A DNA stretch of 64,000 bases, taken from NCBI RefSeq assembly GCF_009389715.1, contig NC_052400.1, positions 21,421,674-21,485,673 on the forward strand, in the 5' to 3' direction. Below the pieces are notes generated by a model. The model saw only the letters and a program-made list of their open reading frames with translations, was not told the DNA's origin and searched no databases. This DNA is from Phoenix dactylifera (Eukaryota; Streptophyta; Magnoliopsida; Arecales; Arecaceae). Position numbers and translations under genes: made by a program. Shown piece after piece: positions 23,689 through 38,672 of this stretch (position 1 is the first letter of the stretch; each line of letters begins with the position of its first letter).

Positions 23689-25611
23689 TGTTGCCCAAGG
23701 AGACAACCCAAGAGGAGGGGTAAATTGGGTTTTAATTAAATATTGACCAATTAAAAATATAATGAGTAATTAACTAAATCTATTGCAAGCAAATTAATTA
23801 GTTTACTAGATGCAGTGAGTGAAGAGAGAGAAAGAGACAACAACCAATACAAACACAGAAAAGTTTATAGTGGTTCGGAGCCAACTCTTGCTCCTACGTC
23901 CACTCCCCAAGCCGCACTTGGGAGTTCACTATAATCCCTAGGATTATAGCCAGTTGTTTTACAAGCTCACAACCCAACTTGTTGTTTTCACGAGATTACA
24001 ATGAACTCGGTCGGTTTTCAGAGGCTCACCGACTAAAACCACCCGATTGTTTTTCCGAGTTCACAATCAAACCCAGTTGGTTTTCACCGGTTCACCAACC
24101 ACAACCTTACACCGTTGGTTTTATCTTTGGCTCACCAACAAACCTTACAACCCTTGATTCAATCCCCTGATTGAATCAAGTAAGAAAAACAAAGTTTGGG
24201 AATTCACAAAGAAAGTTTCTAAAAAGCAGATGTGAGAACAATATAAGCAAAGTAAAGTTAGAAGCCCTCAAACAGATTTTAGATGGGGAAGTAGGGGCTT
24301 CTCGATTTCTGAGTCTCCTCTTGAAAGCACTGAAAGTTGGAGGACAGTAGTAGAGCTTTGAATGCGAAGGAAGTACTTCTAGGATTGAGTTGAATGCATC
24401 TCTTCCTTTTTTTGCTTGTATTTACTCTTAAGAAGCTCTTGTTAGTTGAAATGCTTTAATGCTAAGATAGAATAGCTCTCTTGTTGTCTACTACTGTTCA
24501 CTCTAGCTATTTAAGTAGTTCCATTCGAAAACTAGCCGTTAGAGAGTGATTTGGAGCCGTTCTGTCCCGTCTGCACATCCTGACAATATATCCGTTGGGA
24601 TCGGAGTCGACTCGTGCGATCTGGAGTCGACTCGGCCGTTGCTGGAGTCGACTCATGCTTTACTGGAGACGACTCGCCCGTTGTTCAGGATTTGAATTAA
24701 AGTGCTTGTCCCATCCTGAAGTCGACTCGGACCAAACCTGGAGTCGACTCGCCAACATCTGGAGATGACTCGGGCACTTAGGAGTCGGCTCGTTCTCAGG
24801 GTTCCAGAAACCCATCTTTCTGTTTTTCTTCCTCGAGTCGACTCGGGTTTTCTTGGAGTCAACTCGGCTGTCTTGAGAGACGACTCGAGATCTTCGGAAG
24901 ACGACTCGTTCTCAGAGTCCGAAAAACCAATTCTCTGTCTATTGAACTGATCTGCCTCGGAGTCGACTCGCGCTTTGTTGGAGTCGACTCGGCTGACTTG
25001 GGAGTCGACTCTCGAACTCTTGGAGTTGACTCGTTCACAAGGTTTCAGAGATTGATTCTCTACCTTTCAGACTGCTTTCCTCTGGGAGTCGACTCGGACA
25101 TAACTAGGAGTCGACTTGCAAAACGTCGGAGTCGACTTGTAACCTTCTGGAGTCGACTCAGTAACAAGGTCTAAAATCCATCGTTCTGTCTTTCTGTCTG
25201 TTACTCTTTGGAGTCCACTCGGAACCGTCGGGAGTCGACTCGGCAAGCATCGGAGTCGACTCGAAACCTTTTGGAGTCGACTCGCTGACAGGGTCTGAAA
25301 CTCTTGTTTCTGTCTATTCTCAGTCGGAGTCGACTCGTAGAGTACCGGAGTCGACTCGAGCTTGTGCCAGAACCTCTAAACCACTCGGAATCGACTCGTA
25401 ATCTTCCGGAGTCGACTCAGGATGCAAACTTTGGTTCATATTGAGTCCAATACTTATCCAAATTACTTCCAACCAAAGTTTGAGGCACTTAATTAGAAAT
25501 TCACACATATTTGCCTGAAACACTAGATTGAATTTATCAGTACAATATAAAATATACTCAAATGCTTTGAGCTCATTAAAATCAAATAGGGGTTTACTCA
25601 ATTACTCCACA
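23689..25611 (-). mobile_element. Probable LTR (copia/SIRE-like) with GAGTCGACTC array
   Basis: On the minus strand this would run from TGTGGAGTAATTG (25611) to GGGCAACA (23689). The flanks AATGG (left) and AATGA (right) are an imperfect 5-bp target duplication. The segment TAGTGGTTCGGA...CTCCTACGTCCACTCC near 23870-23910 is typical of LTRs of large plant copia elements. A minus-strand TATA-like CTTAAATAG lies at 24507-24515. Upstream of it is the array described separately. A degenerate 30-38-bp repeat with GGTTTTC..GGTTCACCAAC occupies 23950-24150. No internal region or coding sequence is attached, so it would be an inert solo LTR. Ends are tentative. Confidence 0.45.
24605..25420. repeat. 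Array of palindromic GAGTCGACTC motifs
   Basis: The self-complementary 10-mer GAGTCGACTC occurs about 16 times exactly. About 10 further copies have one or two substitutions, such as GAGACGACTC, GAGTCGACTT and GAGTCAACTC. Spacing is irregular, roughly 20-60 bases. Most copies read (T/C)GGAGTCGACTCG. The intervening sequence is not conserved except for recurrent TTCTGTCT-like blocks about every 160-200 bp, which hints at a higher-order unit of several motifs. Confidence 0.9.
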
Positions 25612-27758
25612 AATGACATGATCGACATGTATGACAATTTAAACACAAGTTGAAAGTTTTCTTTGAAATTACTCAATCAGAGCACATCCTTATCGGTTCA
25701 AGTTGATGTGATGGAACGTAATTATGCTTGAAGAAAGTATTTTTGGGATCTTACCTCTTGTACCAATAAAAAGGAAAAAGACATTACAGGCATGCTTTCA
25801 CGCATGATTACATGCAAGAGTTAGTGGAATTTTCAATTGAAGTTGATTGTTCAAAAATTTCAATTATATAACCGCTGGAGATAAGCATGATATGTATGTG
25901 CTTATTTTAGTTGTATTTTTTCTGGATGAATTTTTTGGTTGTAGAATAGAGGCACGTTGAGAAAGTGGTAGATGATGATATGTTAGGGATAAAAACAGAA
26001 GAATGTCTTCTTATCAGACGGCAAAAAGTCGTAAGCTAGTTTAAGTTTGCTCTGCTTGATTAAGAAATTATCTAAGTATAATATTAATTTATCTAATAAT
26101 TATAATATTTTATATTTTTATTATTGTATTATACTATAAATATAATATATATTACATTATATCATAATACATTAATATGTTATGTTAAATAATTTAAAAT
26201 TATGTTATATTACCAAAAATTAATTTACTCTAATAATTATATTACAATTATGCTATATTATAATAATGTTATTTTATATTACAATAATATTATACTATAT
26301 CGTATATTTATGTATTAATATATATTATGTTTTATTATGTTCTGTTGTATAATACCATGCAATGTTCTTTATGATAATTGTGTCATGCAAAAATACTTTC
26401 TTAGTTTATTTACCAAACATATGTTAAAGTGCCACAACATTTTACAAATATAGTTACCAAACAGCAAACAGCTTTTTATAACAGCTCTACTTCAGATAGC
26501 TCTACTTCCAACAGTTTTACTTCTAACAGCTCTACTGCCAACATGGCCTTAGACTAGCTTACCCGAGCTTGGCTTGAATTAGCTCAAAATATTACAAATT
26601 ATTTTTTATAGATTAACAAAGATGTATAAATATTATTTATTTGAGCTACCAAACTAAAATATAATAAAATTAATATTTTAAATTATAGAAATAACATTGT
26701 AAAATAATTTTAAACTCTTGTTAGATTTTTGAAATAAACTGTTTATGAACAGCATGAGGTTGACTTCAAATAAAATGAGCTGCGTGCAACTCAGCTTGAT
26801 TATAAAAAGAGCCAAGTCTGATTTGGATGGACCAATATTAGGACCACTTAGAAGTTAGAATGGCATCCTGAACTCCGCATAGGATAACAATGATAAGATT
26901 TTCGAATATTGTATGCCGGATAACATAACACCCTTACATATGAATATTTAATATTGTTTAATAGATAACAAAAATAGAGGCTCAAGTGCTGGATAACTGA
27001 TGACCTAGGCTCGAATCCCATCCTTCACCCTAATTTTGCAAGCGTCTCTCTTGTCCTAAATCTTAGAAAAAGAATCTTTAAAAGAATATTTCAAAAGGCC
27101 TACAAATACTTATTTATTTTTGTACAAGTAATTTTATATTTTATTGTTGAGGAGAAAGGAGGAAATGTAGAAAGAAGGCAATACAACCTTTATTCCATAT
27201 TGATACAAATAATGCCATAACCCTCCTTTTACAGATGGGAGGGAGGCTATACACAACTGTATAGTCTAATCAATACAGGTGTTCACAACTATTGTACAGT
27301 TAAGTTATACAGCTAACAATTGTAAGCATAAAGCTAGCTATTTACGTACCTATAGATGATTATAGACTTAGGGAGATGGTTACAATCTTTCATATAACCT
27401 ATTTCATATGGGGATGACAACTTCTATGCGCTAATACATGCAATTATAAGTTTGTAGTGTCGTGAGCCTTGTTACAATGTTATGGTGTTCTATGGCCATG
27501 CCATGAGGGTTTGATCTATGGACATTGAAGTTGACATGTCTCGCTTGCAAGATCAAAGGTATGGTGGATAAATCATGGCAGGTGTTTTGGACGAGCAATT
27601 ATTGGCTTGAGGCACACGGCCTTGAGATGGCAACGAGGTGTCCTGTACGTAAAATTAGGGACTTGTAAATAATTAAAGATTCGTTAGGTGGATTTTTAAA
27701 CAATTTTCGGCTGTCTCTAATCTTCACTGTAATTTTTGGGCGAGCTCGCTCTTCGGCC
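25612..27758. other. AT-rich intergenic DNA
   Basis: It contains a TA-rich tract (26080-26350) and a short tandem of CAACAGCTCTACTTC-like units (26460-26545) that resembles a transposon end. A SINE-like segment lies near 26970. The proximal part (about 27560-27758) is the SG1 promoter and leader. No gene is recognised. Confidence 0.5.
26965..27075 (+). repeat. tRNA-derived SINE-like segment
   Basis: GGCTCAAGTGCTGG (26979-26992) resembles a Pol III A box, and GGCTCGAATCC (27008-27018) a B box. A short tail ends in an A-rich run. Boundaries are uncertain. Confidence 0.35.
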
Positions 27759-31828
<4,070 letters not shown>

Positions 31829-34824
31829 ATGACCCAACAGCATTGTTGGTTAGATCATTTAGATGAACTGGATGTTGATTTTGTAATCAAGGGTCATTTC
31901 CTGTTTTTGGGATATCAAAAAGGGAAGTGATTGTGTAATTTCTTCTCACAAATTAAGACCAAGCTAGAAATGAAATCCAATCTAATCATTCTCTTGTAAC
32001 CTAGTTGATGCTTTACTTTCATCAACAGCCAAAATGGAGAACAATAGAATATTTTAAACATGGTTATTGTATGGTTGAAGCACGAACTTGTTACAGAAAA
32101 GTACTTCATATCATTTCAGGGAGTATGCTGTATGAGGCTGCCAGGAGCAGCGAGGTTCCCATCAGAATCATAGGTGATGATGCCTGAGAAATCTGGGAGT
32201 TGACATCAAGGTTTGGGCTCCTGGCTGGACTTGGTGAAGGCTTATCGCTGGTTCAGAGACCTGACAGTGTGCATCCATGAATCAGCACCTAGAATGGGAA
32301 ACGCATGCCATCACCATGAGGGCACAGTGCAGCAAGAAGGTTGCTGCTGCTTCAAAGCTTGCTTTGGTTGTCTCTGCGGCGTGCATGTCAAAGAAAAGCC
32401 GAGGCATTTCGGGTTATTATCCAGTGATGAACCGAACTGACTTTCCTGGTTCTATTATCTTCTCTCTATTTATAAGGTGTGCGAGCAGATGCTTGAGGAG
32501 TTGTTTTGAGTCCAAGGTGATGGGGAGAGGTATATGGGTAGTAATTGTAGCGTAGAAAGAGTGTGGTTTCTGGGGTCTGAAACATGTCTGGTGCGACAGG
32601 TATATGAATGTCCAAGCTCTCCTCGAAGTAACATTTATGGTGGAAAATTTAGAAGCTTTGGGTCTACAATACCAAATTACAAAAACCTAAAGGATTTCAA
32701 TGTGGTTTCTGGATTTTGGTAATCTTATGAAGAGATTTTAGATAATATATTTTTCTTTACTGTCATTTTAATTAGTATCGTATGCTTCAAACGACTGATA
32801 GATTCTTTCTGCAACCTTTGGACTCCATTAACTTAAATGTAAGGTCCTCCAGGCTTCTTGGCATGGTTGATTCTGATTTTAGCATAGTTGTAAAGACAGT
32901 GGTGCAAAATCTACACATTGTATGGGTGTATTCACCAACATGAACAGATAGATGCGTCCATCTCTTTTGGTAAAATTGGGATGTGGTGTCAGTTGTCCTG
33001 CAGAGTATGTGAAGGCACCCAACTTATCCTGATTAAAGTTAACAATCTCCCATCAGCTTTAATGATGGTGTGCCACTCTTATTTCTGTCTCATAAGCAAG
33101 AGCAGAACTGAGCAGAATGTGTCTGTATTAGCACAGAAATATGCAGAGCACTTCATGGCTGAATAGGTGACAGCCTTCCAACTCTCAGCACAAAAGAGTC
33201 TGAGGTGGAAGTCTAGAGCAATTTGAGTTACAATAATACTAATGATCTGATCAAATGGAGGAACCCCCTTAAAATTTGCACTAAATTTCATGTTTATCTT
33301 GAGTTATCTGCATAGAATTTTACCGATGCTGAAATTCGAACCATCCGATGACCTTGTATCGGAGGGTTGATGCTTAGCTAAAGATTGATGGCTAAAACAG
33401 TGGTAGCTCCTGATTGACCATATCATGGCCTCTGATGAACCCATTCTTGTCCTAGTGAAGTGAGTGCATGTGAATGTGTCTTGAGTTATGTGCTAGCAAC
33501 AGACATTAAATGTACCCAACTTTGACATGAAATTTTGGTTGGTTGTGGAAAAGGGAGTATGATTGTCCAAAGGATTGAGAAGTAGAAGTCCTCAAGAGCA
33601 TGCGATGCTCTTTCACTCTTTGATGGCATGGGCATCTTTCACTCTTTTCAATAGATGGAGAGCTCGGCCTGTTGCAAGAGCTGGACCCACGTTGCTTGTT
33701 TTCATTTACTCGAGCAAAAGAGGCGCCCGGCCAACTCCCATTTTTCTTGTTGGGGTGAATTCAGGTGGTTTGGCCGCTGATTCAGAAATGAAGTGTAGAG
33801 CTATTCTCTTGGAGTAGTTATTCTTGTTTTTGTTTGGTTGAAGTTTATTATTCCTAGATGAAATGTAGGGCTGAAATCATTTTAGTCCATGTAAAAACAA
33901 CGGCAGGAATAAAAGAAAGCCTTATCCAAGGAATAGATGAATAATGTTATCCCATTCCCCGTGGAATAGTTGTTGTTGAAAGACACCTGTTTTACTCAAA
34001 AAAAATTATTCCTCCTTTTTCGCTGCTCTTACAACGCCTGTCTCTGGGAAAATGTCGGACTTTCCCAAAAGCAACAGGCTCAGCCTTGGCCCCCCCAGCT
34101 GGTTTGAAGAGTCTTGCCGCCTACTTTTGGTTGGAAAAAGTTAAGACTTTGGAATGGAAATAGAAATAAATTACTTTCATTCCAACCATTTTGTTAGAAA
34201 CAATACCATTCTCAATTCAATTCCAGATGAGAATGACAATTCACCGACCGTCTCAAAACTCAATACCAACTCTCCCATAATATTCAAATCCGATTCTAAT
34301 TCGAGTCGCGAGCCAAAATATCAGAGAATATAGCCATATCCCAATTTTTATTCCAATTTTGATTCCGATTCGGATCATGAACCAAACGCGCCCTTAAACA
34401 CAATGGATTGATGATTAAGCATATTTAATCACAAGCAAAAGCAAAGCATGATCTTCCATAGTTTTTATCGGTTCACAACTTACAGCTCTCATTCCATAAG
34501 GTGACTGATACTCCCAGCTGCGATCCTATGAATCCTCCCTTATCAGTGTCCACGAGCTCTTCAAGCCGCCTCCTTTAAAACGAAGTCATGGTTACTTAAC
34601 AAGAGAAAAATGCTGTATGAATTCCATGAAGTGACTGCAATCATCCTAAGAAACTGTACGACAATCCCAACACAACATCGAACACACACCCAAACCTCCC
34701 ATTCCTCCCACTCCCAACTTCATAAAATCTACCATTTTTCAGGGACCAAAGACGAAGCACATGAGATATCCCTTGGAAAAGGATCAACCAAGAGATAGAG
34801 AAATAAATAAGGATAAGCCATCCA
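31829..34824. other. Intergenic DNA between convergent SG1 and RGI5
   Basis: SG1 (+) and RGI5 (-) converge here. The left part is SG1 3' untranslated sequence. Open frames near 32213-32555 show no family resemblance. A SINE-like segment lies near 33330. The right part (about 34080-34396) ends in ACCAAACGCGCCC, typical of a plant DNA-transposon terminus, but I could not find the matching inverted end. Confidence 0.45.
33320..33420 (-). repeat. tRNA-derived SINE-like segment
   Basis: On the minus strand TTTAGCTAAGCATCAACCC (33382-33364) and GGTTCGAATTT (33342-33332) are placed like the A and B boxes of a tRNA-related SINE. GATACAAGGTCATCGGA lies between them. The ends are not defined. Confidence 0.35.
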
Positions 34825-37800
34825 TCAACAACCATGGTTCACGGGCTTTATGAGCGGCTGCTGTGAAGTCTTTCCCCATTCTTCTGGTGGGCTCTTCACT
34901 TCCATCAGTAATGCCACTACCTCCTTCATGGTCGGCCGCTCCGATGGCGACGAGTTGACGCAGAACATGGCGATCCCCAGCGTCTGGAGCATCTCCTGAA
35001 CTATCTGATCAGGCATGCCTCGCAGCTTTGAATCCAAGATATTGATGGCAGGTTCAAAGCTTCCCATCTTCTTCTTTACCCACTCCACAATGTGGAGGCC
35101 GTCACCGACCATCGGTTCAATGGCGCTGCGCCCACTCAAGATCTCTAGGAGGACCACGCCATAGCTGTAGACGTCGCTCTTCTCTGTTATATTTGTAGTG
35201 TACCCATACTCTGCCATAATTATACACATATTATTAATTAGCTCGATCATATTTAATGACTATTAGGAATATAGTAGTCGTAATATGCGTCCAAAATAAA
35301 TACTAAACAAACACAGTTTGTGCATAAGTGAGTAGTGATTTAAAGAAAGAATATCTAGAAGATACATATGATGTTCTTTTAATACAGGAAGAGAGTTTAA
35401 TTCTACTCTTTAGTGTCAAAAGCCAACCATGTCCCTCATTTCAGCAAAGAGAAAGTAAAAGGAGTCAAACAGGTGCTTGCAGATTCCATCAATTTATATG
35501 TTAAAAGAAATTCTGAGCATGGGTATGAGTGTTCCTTCATATTTATCAATAGAAAACTAGCAGGAGTTCGTCGAGTCTCTGGGTAGACCTTGAGAATCTA
35601 GAATCCTTGACTCGAGGTGGATGCAACAATTCTGAAAATTTTCTGAAAATTTTAAGATTGCTCGATTGAAATGAAAACATTCGAAAACTGAATTTATGAT
35701 CAGATTAACTTGACGACAGAAGTAGAGCATGAATGGTTTTTTTGCTTCCAACATATTTGCAACAATTTGTACAGTGCATTAGGATTATAAGGAGATTTTC
35801 ACTTGCCTGGTGCTATGTAGCCGTAAGAACCTGCTACCCTGGACATTGCGTGATGGAAATTGGGGGAGTTCATCAGCTTTGCCAATCCAAAGTCAGCCAA
35901 ATAAGCTTCATATTTTGAATCCAATAGTATGTTGTTGCACTTGACATCCCTGTGAAGAATGGCTGGAACACAGTCATGGTGGAGATAGGCCAAACCCTGC
36001 GCCGACCCAACCGCAATCTTGTACCTTGTCTCCCAATCCAAGTTTCTGTTCTCTTTCAAAAGCTGCTGTAAATTGCCATTGGAGATGTAATTATAGAGGA
36101 GGAGCTTGACACACCTATTTGAACAATAACCAATCAGCTTCACAATGTTTCGATGCCTTATATGCCCGAGAATCTGAATCTCCGAGGCAAATGCATCCAC
36201 TAGCTCCTCTTCCTTCCTCGATTTCCAGAGCTTCTTCACAGCGATGAGTTCCCCATTCGGCATCTCAGCTTTGTACACGACCCCGGAGCACCCTTTCCCA
36301 ATGATATTCTCATCCTTGATGCACTCCAATATGCTGTCAATGGAGAAGTTCAACTTCTGAAATGGGATGAAGGACCATGGATATGAGAAATCATCGGCTC
36401 CGCAGGATGCTGAGGCCATTGTTTTCTCCGCTGCTAGCTTTCTATTCCTATTAACCAGAATCCAGGTCGCGACGAACAGCACAGCGACAGAGCCCAAGAT
36501 AGCACAAACAAGAGCTACCGTCTTTATGGATTTTATAGCGGTTCTCCGTACAAGGTCTGAAGAACAGGTGTATCCATCGAAAGACTCGCAGAGATCTGGG
36601 TTCTCAAGGTGGGAATTTGCCGATAGAGTACGAAAGAATGGAGTCACTGGAATCGGACCTGAGAAGTTGTTGTATGAGATGTTGAGATAAGTGAGACTAG
36701 CGAGCATGCCCAAGACTGCAATCCCTCCATGGAGCATATTGCTCGAAAGATCCAGCGACTGCAACTGAGTCAAACTGGACATCTCCTGTGGGATCTCTCC
36801 AACAAAACGGTTGGAGCTCAAGTCCAAATCAATCGTCAAGCTTGTCAAGGAGCCAATCTCAGGAGGAATCGGACCGGAGAGGCTATTAGCACTTAGATCG
36901 AGCAAGGTCAGCTTCTGCAAGTTCCTTATGGATTTCGGCAGTGACCCAGCGAGCATATTGTTGTTCAGGATGAGCTTGTTCAAGTAACTGAAATTGCCAA
37001 AACTCGAAGGGATCTCCCCGGTGAAGCTGTTGTGACTGAGATCGAGCTGCTCCAAGTTCATCAGTTCCCCCAACTGAGGTGGAATTTCTCCTGTGATATG
37101 ATTGTTGTGCACGTCCAGTAGCTCCAAAACCATGATATTGGCAAGCTCGGCAGGCAGCTTCCCATGGAAATGGTTGGTGTAAAGATCCAAAAAGACGAGA
37201 TTTTGAAGCTTGCCGATCTCCTTTGGGATCTCGCCGGATAGCTGGTTCTCCCCGAGCCTTAGTCTCACTAAAGACTGGCAATCGGCGACACTCTTGGGCA
37301 GCTCTCCTGTCAAGGAGTTGCCCAAAAGAAGCAACTTGCTGAGCTTCTTCAGGCTAAAGATCTCGTCGGGGATCGTCCCGGTTAGCCTGTTCTTGGAGAG
37401 GTCGAGGGCGTAGAGCTCGGTGCAGTTCCCGAAAGATGGAGGAATGGCTCCGGATATGGAATTGCCCCACAAGAAGAGACACTGCAAGGCCCTCAAGTCT
37501 CCAATCTGCCGAGGAATGGGCCCAGAGAGTGCATTCTTATCAAGCTGGAGAGCGGTTAAGCTGCTGCAGTTGCTCAGCTCCATGGGGATGGGACCTGCGA
37601 GCATGTTGTCGGAAAGGTGGAGCTGCTCCAAGACACCCAGCCTCCCGAGCGCGCCGGGGATTTCCCCTGAGAGCTTATTTGAGGAGAGGTCGAGAACCAC
37701 CAGAGCCGAGCAGTTGGAAAGCCCAGCGGGGATCGACCCCGTGATCGCATTCCCCCACAGAAGCAGGCTGGTAAGCTTCTGCAGCTTACCCAATTCGGGC

Positions 37801-38672
37801 GGGATCGAGCCGGTGATCTTGTTCATGTGCAGGTAGAGATTGGTCATCTCCGAGCACGAGCCCAGCTCGGGCGGAATCGAACCGGAGACGTCGGTGTCAT
37901 AGAGCGCCAGCGTCTGGAGGCTGACCAAGTTTCCGAACTCCGCCGGGATCGGCCCAGAGAGGCCGGTGGCGGCGGCACCGAACGTGGTGAGGTTGGCGAG
38001 GAGGCCGAGCTGGGGCGGGATTCGGCCGGTGAGGTAGGGGTTGCCGCCGATGCGGAACTGCTGGAGGGAGAGGAGGGAGCCGAGGTGGGAGGGGATGGAG
38101 CCGTTGAGGAGGTTGTCCTGGAGGCAGAGGACCTGGAGGGAGGAGAGGTTGGCGAGGGTGGGGGGGATGGGTCCGGAGAGGTGGTTGGAGTTGAGGAGGA
38201 GGAACTGGAGGGAGGAGAGGGAGCCGAGCTGGTAGGGGATGGGACCGGAGAGGGAGTTGGAGGAGAGGTCGAGGAGGCGGAGGGAGGAGAGGACGCCGAG
38301 GGAGGGGGGGATGGGCCCGGAGATGTTGGCGGAGGAGAGGTTGAGGAGTTGGAGGGAGGTGAGGGAGGAGAGCTCTGGAGGGATGTGGGAGACGTTGAGG
38401 AAGGTGTTGGGGAGGGAGAGGGAGATGACTCTGCCCTGAGGGGAGCAGGTGACGCCCTGCCAGGAGCAGGGGTTGGGGTGGGAGGGGTCCCATGAGGGGA
38501 GGAGGGCAGAGGAGGAGGAGGTGGCGGCGGCGGCGGACGCTAAGAGGGAGAGGAGGGCCTTGCCATCCGGGGAGAGGGAAGTGGTGGTCTTCAAGAACGA
38601 GACCATGGCCATGAAGAGGAATGGGACGAGGACTGAGGTGGTGGAAATGGAAATGGTTCTAAATTTCTTCAT
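34825..38672 (-). CDS. RGI5-like (At1g34110 family): LRR receptor-like kinase of the RGI5 type, two exons
   Basis: Exon 1 is 38672-35807 and exon 2 is 35210-34825, encoding 1,083 aa. An N-terminal hydrophobic signal precedes SLSPDGKALLSLL and the SWDPSHPNPCSWQGVTC cap. More than 20 plant-type LRRs follow, then the pair of Cys in NPDLCESFDGYTCSS. One transmembrane helix, VALVCAILGSVAVLFVATWI, lies near 710-730. The kinase has GKGCSGVVY (792-800), IAVKKLW, HRDVKCNN (907-914), DFGLAK (927) and, across the junction, SYGYIAPEYGY. It ends EEWGKTSQQPLIKP, as in Arabidopsis At1g34110. The family perceives root meristem growth factor peptides with SERK co-receptors. The intron is GC-AG: CCAG|GCAAGTG...GGCAG|AGTATG. 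It is an RD kinase with all key residues intact. Confidence 0.95.
35211..35806 (-). other. GC-AG intron of the RGI5-like gene
   Basis: The 596-bp phase-1 intron splits the Glu codon of the APE motif. The exon must end CCA G because exon 2 begins AG TAT GGG. The bases after the exon are GCAAGT, which is the strong consensus for a GC donor (AG|GCAAGT). The acceptor is TTATGGCAG. No GT donor nearby would keep the conserved IAPEYGY. Confidence 0.9.

Noticed and set aside
24605-25420. GAGTCGACTC array as a CRISPR array or centromeric satellite
   Set aside because: Spacing is irregular, the repeated unit is only about 10-12 bases and palindromic, and the host is a plant; no constant satellite monomer is visible.
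32213-32555. Two overlapping plus-strand open frames (75 and 92 codons) after SG1
   Set aside because: Both lie in probable SG1 3' flank, use different frames and resemble nothing known.
34080-34396. DNA-transposon-like terminus ACCAAACGCGCCC
   Set aside because: Only one end is visible; I could not find a matching inverted end or target duplication, so it is not listed as an element.
37827-38495. 222-codon Gly/Glu-rich open frame on the plus strand
   Set aside because: It is the antisense shadow of the GC-rich LRR-coding exon of the RGI5-like gene; composition follows the GGAGG-rich complement of Leu/Pro/Ser codons.
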